Source: SFLA01 sp964485815 (GTDB taxonomy: Bacteria > Bacillota > Clostridia > Oscillospirales > CAG-382). Taken from it: a DNA stretch of 6,170 bases. The stretch lies in the NCBI GenBank assembly GCA_964485815.1, contig CAZAJX010000061.1:1-6170 (forward strand). The letters run 5' to 3'. The first letter of the stretch is position 1. Each line of letters begins with the position of its first letter. The notes beneath the pieces are model-generated. The model did not search any database and was not told where the DNA came from. It saw nothing but the letters and a program-made list of their open reading frames with translations. A program made the translations under genes and the position numbers. Below are positions 1 through 4,658 of this stretch, piece after piece.

Positions 1-345
1 GCTGGAGCCGGTGGTGGTAAAGCCCGACATTATTTCAAAGCAGGCGTCGATATAGTTGGGGATATCTCCGTTAATTACGAAGGGGATCGCACCGAACAAG
101 GTCATTATTATCCATACCATTGCCGTAAGGGCAAAGCCCTCCTTCTGATACAGATTGTTTCTTGAGGGTTTGGGGATCTGAAGCAATGCTCCCAGCACCG
201 CAAGGGAGGCGATAGGTACCAAAAACGCCAGAATATGTTTGAAGGATTCTTTATAGATAAAGCTGACAGCGAGAGGCGCAAGCATGAGCACCGCCTCAAG
301 TATCATTATCTTACCCAATATCTTTCCTAATTTTTTGTACTCCAT
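1..345 (-). CDS. trkH: TrkH-family K+ uptake channel subunit, N-terminal 115 residues (cut by left edge)
   Basis: This is the membrane pore subunit of the Trk potassium uptake system, which moves K+ across the cytoplasmic membrane and is gated by TrkA. Translating the reverse complement from the ATG at 343-345 gives 115 codons open to the window edge. A hydrophobic hairpin (about residues 13-31 and 38-57) is followed by a third membrane segment (about 71-91). Next comes a pore helix ending in SGFTTTGSS (107-115), the signature of the first TrkH/KtrB selectivity-filter P-loop. The full family length is about 450-490 residues, so roughly three quarters lies outside the window. The start follows a GGCGGGAG Shine-Dalgarno-like stretch and sits 10 bases after the trkA stop, so the two are very likely co-transcribed. 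The identity is firm from the filter motif and the trkA neighbour. TrkH versus TrkG/KtrB subtype cannot be settled from this fragment, though the two-RCK TrkA partner favours Trk. Confidence 0.93.
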   Translation of the reverse strand, partial: MEYKKLGKILGKIMILEAVLMLAPLAVSFIYKESFKHILAFLVPIASLAVLGALLQIPKPSRNNLYQKEGFALTAMVWIIMTLFGAIPFVINGDIPNYIDACFEIMSGFTTTGSS

Positions 346-355
346 AACTCCCGCC

Positions 356-1711
356 TTACTCCATTACGTCGTTAAGATCGTCAAAGTTTTTGTGAGTCGT
401 TACCACTACCACGTTATCGCCCAGACGGATCTCGGAATTACCGTTGGGAATTATAACCTCGTTTTGTCTTATAATGCAGGCGACGAGGCAGTTTTTCTTC
501 ATATTAAGCTCACGCAGGGGCTTGTTGTAAAACTTTTCCTGCTTGCGGGCGGCAAATTCCAATGCCTCAACCCGATTGTTTACAAGCTGATACATAGTGA
601 GCACGTTACTGCCCACGGAATTCGCCAAAGCGCGGATATAGCTTATAATTCTTGCCGCAACGATGTGGGTGGGCGATACGTTGTTGGTGATACCAAGCTC
701 GTCCAGCATACCGTACATTTCATCGTTTTTGATTTGGGTGATAGTCTTTTTAACCTTCTTTTTGTTGGCGAACATAGACACGATCATATTCTCTTCGTCA
801 ATATCCGTGAGAGCGACAAAGGCATCCATCGCCTCTATGCCCTCTTCCATAAGAATATCGTGCTGTCTGCCGTTGCCGTTGACTACCGTTACACGGGGAA
901 GCTGTTCCGCCAGCAGCTCTGCCACCTCGATGTCATCCTCCAACAGCTTTACGGAATATTTCTTTTTGGAAAGCGCATCTGCAAGATAATATCCGATCCG
1001 TCCTCCGCCTACGATCATTATCCGCTTGAAGCGGGATTTTACAAGGTTTGCTTCGGATAAAAAGTCGCCCAGAGATTTTGCGTTGGCGGTGAAGTGGATC
1101 CTGTCCCCTTCCTGTATCTGGAAATTACCGGCGGGAATAATAACCTCGTCACCACGCTGTACTGCGCAGATAAGCACCTTTGTATTAAGCTTTTTGCCCA
1201 GAGTTATGAGGGTTTCACCGATAAGAGCACATCCCTTTTCCGCCGTAACCTCTACCAGAGATACTCTTCCCTTTGCAAAATGCTCGATCTGGTTTACCGA
1301 AGGCAGGTTGACGAGATTGAAAATTTCGTTGGCGGTGTCCTGCTCGGGGTTTACGATCATAGCGATGCCCAGATCGTCCTTCATCACGTTGATCTGCTTG
1401 CGGTAATCGGGATTTCTTACGCGGGCGACGGTGTTTTTCGCACCTATCTTTTTTGCCACAAGGCAGGCGAGAATATTCAATTCGTCGCTTTGGGTAAGGA
1501 CTATAACCAGATCTGCTTCCTTTACCCCCGCTTCCTTTTGAATATCCATACCGGCGCCGTTGCCCACAACACCGAGAACGTCGTATTTTTCAATAAGGTC
1601 TTCTATTTTTCGTTTATCATCATCAATAATGGTGATAGTATGCCCTTCACCCGAAAGGGTTTTAAGAATGGTTTCGCCGATAGTTCCTAAACCGATGATT
1701 ACTATTTTCAT
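356..1711 (-). CDS. trkA: Trk system potassium uptake protein TrkA (two RCK domains)
   Basis: This cytoplasmic regulatory subunit binds NAD(H)/nucleotide and gates the TrkH K+ channel. The 451-residue product has the classic duplicated layout. The first Rossmann RCK-N domain has GLGTIG at 7-12 and an acidic strand end at D30-D32; its RCK-C domain covers about 140-220. The second RCK-N domain has GGGRIG at 235-240, and its RCK-C domain covers about 370-451. The length matches full two-repeat TrkA proteins (about 450-460); single-repeat KtrA proteins are half that. I chose the ATG at 1709-1711 because GGAG lies 8 bases upstream and translation then begins MKIVIIGLG, the normal family start. A TTG seven codons upstream (1732) would add residues containing the ribosome binding site itself. 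The gene lies 48 bases after the DUF368 gene with no terminator between, and 10 bases before trkH, consistent with one operon. Nothing in it looks broken. Confidence 0.96.
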   Translation of the reverse strand: MKIVIIGLGTIGETILKTLSGEGHTITIIDDDKRKIEDLIEKYDVLGVVGNGAGMDIQKEAGVKEADLVIVLTQSDELNILACLVAKKIGAKNTVARVRNPDYRKQINVMKDDLGIAMIVNPEQDTANEIFNLVNLPSVNQIEHFAKGRVSLVEVTAEKGCALIGETLITLGKKLNTKVLICAVQRGDEVIIPAGNFQIQEGDRIHFTANAKSLGDFLSEANLVKSRFKRIMIVGGGRIGYYLADALSKKKYSVKLLEDDIEVAELLAEQLPRVTVVNGNGRQHDILMEEGIEAMDAFVALTDIDEENMIVSMFANKKKVKKTITQIKNDEMYGMLDELGITNNVSPTHIVAARIISYIRALANSVGSNVLTMYQLVNNRVEALEFAARKQEKFYNKPLRELNMKKNCLVACIIRQNEVIIPNGNSEIRLGDNVVVVTTHKNFDDLNDVME

Positions 1712-1759
1712 TTTTCTTGCTCCAAACTCCAAAATATTATTCGGGAACGGATCGATGTT

Positions 1760-2608
1760 TTACTGTTTTTTCGCTATTTTACTGCAAAGGCAGGAGAAGC
1801 CGAAGGAAACGAGGGCGCCTCCTATAACCAAAAGAGAATTGATGACCCCTTCGCCAAAGGAGGAAACGTTAAAGGGCAAGATCATAACGGCGGTTGCCGC
1901 AACGATTCCCAAAACCCCGTGGGACACCAAAGAATACCACTTTTTATATGCATAGCCCACCACCTTTGAAAGAAGCAGTATGCAAGCCAGCATGCTGATG
2001 CCCATGGGAACCAGCACCTTGAAATCAAAACCGGAAATTCCCTCAAGCATAGGCTGGTACAGACCGAAGAACAAAAGCAGCGAGGACGAGCTTAATCCGG
2101 GAATGATAAGGCTGAAGCCCCAAAGCACGCCGCACAGCAAAAAGCCGCCGATACCGGGAGCGATAGTTAAAGTAAAGGTTGTTTTGAGCAGGGTGAGGAT
2201 TCCCAGCATAAGGGCAAAGGAGATAAGCAGAGAAACGTATGACGTCTTTTTCCTGCCCTGCTCGCCTGCGTCCCGCCACAGCTCGGGGAAAGTGCCCATA
2301 ATGAAGCCCGCAAAGGCGCAGGTTACAAGCACGGTATTCTTTTCCAGAAGTATTGCGGCGAGTCCCGATAATCCCACGAATCCCGTGCCGATACCGAGGG
2401 CGAACACGCCCATCATAAGCCAATATTTTTTAATTCCCTTTATGGGCGATGACAGGGTTTCGATAATGGGACGGTACATTCCGAAGGCAACGAGAAGCGT
2501 TCCTCCGCTTATACCGGGCAAAATTGCTCCCACACCCACGAAGATGCCTTCAAAAAGCCACATAAGACATAAAAGCAATTTATTCTTTTTTTGTGTGTTT
2601 TCCGCCAT
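1760..2608 (-). CDS. DUF368 integral membrane protein, probable polyprenyl-phosphate (undecaprenyl-phosphate) translocase, PopT type
   Basis: This 282-residue polytopic membrane protein belongs to the DUF368 family. The two family repeats are visible: a first motif ending PGISGGTLLVAFGMY (31-45) and a second with PGLSSSSLLLFFGLY (170-184). Each is embedded in hydrophobic helices, and the protein has roughly 8 membrane segments. DUF368 members (PopT) have been shown to recycle the undecaprenyl-phosphate lipid carrier across the cytoplasmic membrane for reuse in peptidoglycan and wall polymer synthesis; assigning that role here rests on family membership. The second motif reads PGLSSSS where the family usually has PGISGS, a mild deviation. 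The ATG at 2606-2608 follows AAAGGAAG by a good distance, and the length is normal for the family (about 270-310). A promoter lies about 50 bases upstream, making this the first gene of a DUF368-trkA-trkH operon. The family call is confident; the transport role here is inferred. Confidence 0.9.
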   Translation of the reverse strand: MAENTQKKNKLLLCLMWLFEGIFVGVGAILPGISGGTLLVAFGMYRPIIETLSSPIKGIKKYWLMMGVFALGIGTGFVGLSGLAAILLEKNTVLVTCAFAGFIMGTFPELWRDAGEQGRKKTSYVSLLISFALMLGILTLLKTTFTLTIAPGIGGFLLCGVLWGFSLIIPGLSSSSLLLFFGLYQPMLEGISGFDFKVLVPMGISMLACILLLSKVVGYAYKKWYSLVSHGVLGIVAATAVMILPFNVSSFGEGVINSLLVIGGALVSFGFSCLCSKIAKKQ

Positions 2609-2657
2609 TACCGTCTTCCTTTCCCGCTTTGGGCTGATTTTTTGTTTTGATTTTTAT

Positions 2658-2686
2658 ATTATAACACATAATATTGAAAAAATCTA
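2658..2686 (-). promoter_or_regulatory. Promoter for the DUF368-trkA-trkH operon
   Basis: On the minus strand a perfect -10 box TATAAT (2658-2663), preceded by TGT, lies about 50 bases before the DUF368 start codon. At a 17-base spacing the -35 hexamer is TAGATT (2681-2686), only about half matching TTGACA. The A/T-rich surroundings and the position just downstream of the MATE terminator support it. The leader would be only about 40 bases, too short for a known riboswitch. Confidence 0.6.
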
Positions 2687-2706
2687 CCATCGTATGCTTA
2701 TATTAC

Positions 2707-2743
2707 AAAAAATCATCCCCAAGAATCCTTAAGGTTCTTGGGG
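2707..2743 (-). terminator. Rho-independent terminator of the MATE relic
   Basis: The stem CCCCAAGAA (2717-2725) pairs perfectly with TTCTTGGGG (2735-2743) around a 9-base loop that can add two more C-G pairs. On the minus strand the hairpin is followed, after ATGA, by a run of six T (2707-2712). It begins 7 bases after the TGA of the MATE fragment and separates it from the downstream DUF368 promoter. Confidence 0.85.
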
Positions 2744-2750
2744 AACGATA

Positions 2751-3053
2751 TCAATATTTGTATTTTTTGCGCTTTGCGGCTATAAATGCGACGGAAAGTG
2801 ATGCGGCGGCAAGCTCGGCAACCACCACGGACCACCAGATTCCGTCCGTACCGAACATAAAACCGAAAGCGCCCAGCACCATTATAAAGGGATATATAAA
2901 ATTAACTGCGGCAAAGGGAGTTTTTCCCACAAAATTGGACACGAAGTATCCGTCCACCACGCCGTATACAGACGTGAAGATCATCATAATAATAGACGGC
3001 ATAGTAAAGCGCAAAAGCTTTTTGTATGTAAAATGCTCGGATAATTTGATCAA
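2751..3053 (-). pseudogene. MATE-family efflux transporter, internally deleted in frame (N-terminus fused to C-terminus)
   Basis: This is an intact 100-codon reading frame that looks like two ends of a MATE multidrug/cation exporter. Residues 1 to about 68 match the family's N-terminus: FTYKKLLRFTMPSIIMM, the first helix, then VDGYFVSNFVGK and the start of the second helix. From about residue 69 the sequence jumps to a typical clostridial MATE C-terminus: DGIWWSVVVAELAA, a last helix, and a basic KRKKYKY tail. Full members have about 440-460 residues, so about 350 are missing, yet the frame is preserved. The TTG start (3051-3053) is supported by AAAGGAGG 8 bases upstream. A strong promoter and a terminator flank it, so it is probably still transcribed and translated. 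With about three membrane segments it cannot form the 12-helix transporter. It may be a recent deletion, an assembly collapse, or less likely a retained mini-protein. The family identity comes from remembered family style and was not searched. Confidence 0.78.
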
Positions 3054-3085
3054 GACCGTGTCCTCCTTTCGTGAAGTATCGGTGC

Positions 3086-3114
3086 ATTATAGTATAACTG
3101 AATGGGAATATCAA
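3086..3114 (-). promoter_or_regulatory. Strong sigma-A type promoter upstream of the MATE relic
   Basis: On the minus strand TTGATA (3109-3114, five of six matches to TTGACA) and TATAAT (3086-3091, perfect) are separated by exactly 17 bases. Transcription would start near 3079, giving a leader of about 25 bases that contains the AAAGGAGG ribosome binding site (3062-3069). This is the best promoter in the window. Its -35 box ends only 3 bases from the left heptad repeat array. Confidence 0.85.
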
Positions 3115-3117
3115 GGG

Positions 3118-3152
3118 AAACGAGAAACTATGAACGATAAACGAGAAACTGA
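3118..3152. repeat. Left heptad array: five degenerate 7-bp tandem units
   Basis: Read on the plus strand, five consecutive 7-base units follow a RAACKAK-like pattern: AAACGAG, AAACTAT, GAACGAT, AAACGAG, AAACTGA. The 12-mer AAACGAGAAACT is repeated exactly at 3118-3129 and 3139-3150, 21 bases (three units) apart. The array is noncoding and sits just upstream of the MATE promoter. Confidence 0.7.
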
Positions 3153-3159
3153 CGGAAAC

Positions 3160-3187
3160 CTTTTTTCGCGTCTTTACGCAAAAAAAG
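3160..3187. other. Small A/T-rich hairpin between the two heptad arrays
   Basis: CTTTTTT (3160-3166) pairs with AAAAAAG (3181-3187), and GCG (3168-3170) pairs with CGC (3177-3179) across one C-A mismatch, leaving a 6-base loop. It lies at the centre of the inverted heptad arrays. It resembles a weak terminator stem but lacks a proper following T-run on either strand. Confidence 0.45.
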
Positions 3188-3194
3188 CCACCGA

Positions 3195-3222
3195 AGTTCA
3201 TAGTTCATAGTTTATAGTTCAT
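3195..3222. repeat. Right heptad array: four 7-bp tandem units, inverted relative to the left array
   Basis: Four consecutive units read AGTTCAT, AGTTCAT, AGTTTAT, AGTTCAT on the plus strand. Their reverse complement has the same GAACTAT theme as the left array. The 11-mer GTTCATAGTTT (3203-3213) is the exact reverse complement of AAACTATGAAC (3125-3135). The two arrays therefore form an inverted repeat with a roughly 70-base interior holding a small hairpin. Confidence 0.75.
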
Positions 3223-3227
3223 GGTTA

Positions 3228-3255
3228 AAAAACCCGTGAAAACTCACGGGTTTTT
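3228..3255 (-). terminator. Terminator of the nrdD-trxB-DUF1294 operon (potentially bidirectional)
   Basis: A 12-base perfect stem, AAAAACCCGTGA (3228-3239) against TCACGGGTTTTT (3244-3255), surrounds a 4-base loop. On the minus strand it begins 6 bases after the DUF1294 stop codon and ends in a run of six T, a textbook rho-independent terminator. The symmetry (A-run on one side, T-run on the other) would let it work in both directions, but no plus-strand gene converges on it here. Confidence 0.9.
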
Positions 3256-3261
3256 AATAAG

Positions 3262-3522
3262 TTAAGGTATAATTGTAACCAACACTGCTTGCGCCAGGGC
3301 TATGACGGGAAGTCCCAGCATAAACCGTTTATGCTTTGTTTTGTGGCGGATAACAAGCATTGTGATATACATTGCCAAGCTTCCGCCGCAAAGAGAAACC
3401 AGAAACAGCGTTTTTTCGGGAATGCGGCAGCGCTTTTTTGCCGCCGCGTATTTGTCGTACACCGTAAGGCAGACCGCAAGGACGGAAAAGCAAAGATACA
3501 CCGTTAATAAAAACAGCTTCAT
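3262..3522 (-). CDS. DUF1294 family small membrane protein
   Basis: This is an 86-residue protein with the hallmarks of DUF1294: an N-terminal membrane helix (about 3-21), YDKYAAAKK (22-30), RIPE (33-36), a GG pair (46-47), a second hydrophobic segment and RHKTKHKRF (59-67), then a C-terminal helix. The family's function is unknown; it is a small inner-membrane protein sometimes found attached to nucleic-acid-binding domains. I chose the ATG at 3520-3522, which overlaps the trxB stop codon by one base (TAATG) and so implies translational coupling; there is no strong Shine-Dalgarno. A longer frame to 3615 exists, but its first 31 codons are the trxB tail read in another frame and lack family character. 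It is the last gene before the operon terminator. Its presence behind nrdD and trxB does not by itself indicate a redox role. Confidence 0.85.
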   Translation of the reverse strand: MKLFLLTVYLCFSVLAVCLTVYDKYAAAKKRCRIPEKTLFLVSLCGGSLAMYITMLVIRHKTKHKRFMLGLPVIALAQAVLVTIIP

Positions 3523-4424
3523 TACATACCGTCTATATAGCGGATAGCCGCAAGCGCCGCAGAAGCGCCGTCCGCAACCGCAGTGGCAATCTGGCGGATA
3601 TTCTTGCTTCTGCAATCTCCTGCCACGAACACGCCTCTGCAGGAGGTGGCGGTGTCTTCGCCCGAGGGGACGTATCCCCTCTCATCAAGATCGATAAGGC
3701 TTGCCGCAAATTCGTTCTGAGGCACCAAGCCGATGGCGACGAACATACCCTCCACATCCAGCACCTTGGTGCCGTTTTTGAAGGATACGCGTATTCCCTC
3801 AAGCTCGGTTTCACCTACCAGTCCCGTAACCACGGCGCCGGTGATAAACTCCACATTGGGCTTCGCCTTAAGCGTATCTATAAGCTTTTGTTCGCCCGTG
3901 AAATAATCAAGGTTTTGAACCAGAGTTACCTTTTCACAGCCCTCGGAAAGAAGCACTGCTTCCTGAAGTGCGGAGTTTCCGCCGCCGATAACCGCGACCC
4001 GCTTTCCTTTGTAAAAAGCTCCGTCGCACACGGCACAGTAGGAAATGCCCTCTCCCGTAAAGCGGTCTTCACCCTCAACACCAAGCTGTCTGTGCTTTGC
4101 GCCTGCGGCGATGATGACGGTTTTTGCTTCGTACACGCCGTATTCGCCGATAGCACGGAAGCCGCCGGGGATCTTTTCTATACTCTTTATCTCGTCCGGC
4201 TCAAGGTTTGCGCCCTGATTAAGGACCTGACCCACCATAGCGTCTGCCAAGGCGGTGCCCGAAACCGTTTCAAAGCCGGGATAGTTTTCGATTCTGGGGG
4301 AGAATGTCATCTGCCCGCCGAATGCGCCTTTTTCCACCACGGTAACTTCTTTTTCACCGCGGCGGGCATAAAGGGCGGCGGTGAGCCCCGCAGGGCCCGC
4401 CCCTATAACCAGAATATCTGTCAT
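3522..4424 (-). CDS. trxB: Thioredoxin-disulfide reductase (flavoprotein), atypical NADPH region
   Basis: This cytoplasmic FAD enzyme reduces thioredoxin-like disulfides. The 300-residue length is normal for low-molecular-weight TrxB (about 300-320). FAD motifs are visible at GAGPAG (8-13) and GVFVAGDC (264-271), and the redox-active site is CAVC at 130-133, followed by DG. The second Rossmann motif GGGNSALQEA (147-156) is kept. However, the segment that in NADPH-dependent TrxB reads HRRxxxR is here VQNLDYFTG (169-177), so the arginines that hold the 2'-phosphate of NADPH are missing. The donor could instead be NADH or, as in some clostridial flavin thioredoxin reductases, ferredoxin; this is inference. 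The ATG at 4422-4424 directly abuts the nrdD stop codon with zero spacing, which strongly suggests coupled translation. The likely partner is the redoxin domain fused to NrdD. The enzyme family is sure; the cofactor preference is open. Confidence 0.93.
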   Translation of the reverse strand: MTDILVIGAGPAGLTAALYARRGEKEVTVVEKGAFGGQMTFSPRIENYPGFETVSGTALADAMVGQVLNQGANLEPDEIKSIEKIPGGFRAIGEYGVYEAKTVIIAAGAKHRQLGVEGEDRFTGEGISYCAVCDGAFYKGKRVAVIGGGNSALQEAVLLSEGCEKVTLVQNLDYFTGEQKLIDTLKAKPNVEFITGAVVTGLVGETELEGIRVSFKNGTKVLDVEGMFVAIGLVPQNEFAASLIDLDERGYVPSGEDTATSCRGVFVAGDCRSKNIRQIATAVADGASAALAAIRYIDGM

Positions 4425-4658
4425 TTATTTCACCATATCTATATACTTGCGGATATTGCCTACGCCTACGTACTTGGTAACCTCACCTGCATCGGTGGTG
4501 ATAACCAGAGTGGGAGCCTGCTTGATGCCAAGCTCGTTTGCCAGATCAGCATTTTCTTCTGCCAACAGCTTTTCAAAGCTTACGCCGGCTTTTTCAAGAA
4601 GTGCGCTTGCTATTTTGCAGTTGGGGCAGGTTGCGGTGGCAAACAGTACTGCGGTGCC
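4425..4658 (-). other. Thioredoxin/glutaredoxin-like domain fused to the NrdD C-terminus
   Basis: About 77 residues follow the NrdD glycyl-radical domain. They begin with a beta strand (TAVLFATAT), then CPNC at the start of a helix, a second strand and helix, the cis-Pro motif QAPTLVIT, a final strand (VTKYVGV) and a helix (NIRKYIDMV). This is the compact redoxin fold. CPNC is the dithiol active site (codons at 4617-4628). The domain is covalently part of NrdD and in frame with it, with no stop codon or separate ribosome binding site between them. Confidence 0.88.

Noticed and set aside
284..1060. A 258-codon plus-strand open frame
   Set aside because: It lies antisense to trkA and trkH, has no recognisable domain or good ribosome binding site, and the minus strand encodes clear TrkA motifs throughout.
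1712..1732. An upstream TTG start for trkA adding seven residues
   Set aside because: The added codons contain the GGAG ribosome binding site of the ATG at 1711, which begins the normal MKIVIIGLG family start.
2609..2657. A riboswitch or attenuator before DUF368
   Set aside because: The leader is only about 40 bases from the predicted start site and no stable stem is seen.
1980..2732. A 250-codon plus-strand open frame
   Set aside because: It is antisense to the DUF368 gene, proline/serine-rich in the manner of shadow frames, and crosses the DUF368 promoter and the MATE terminator.
3118..3222. A CRISPR array or transposon ends
   Set aside because: The repeats are 7 bases in direct tandem without spacers, and no transposase gene or target-site duplication is visible.
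3523..3615. A 31-residue cysteine-rich N-terminal extension of DUF1294
   Set aside because: It is the end of trxB read in another frame, and the ATG at 3522 gives the normal family length and start.
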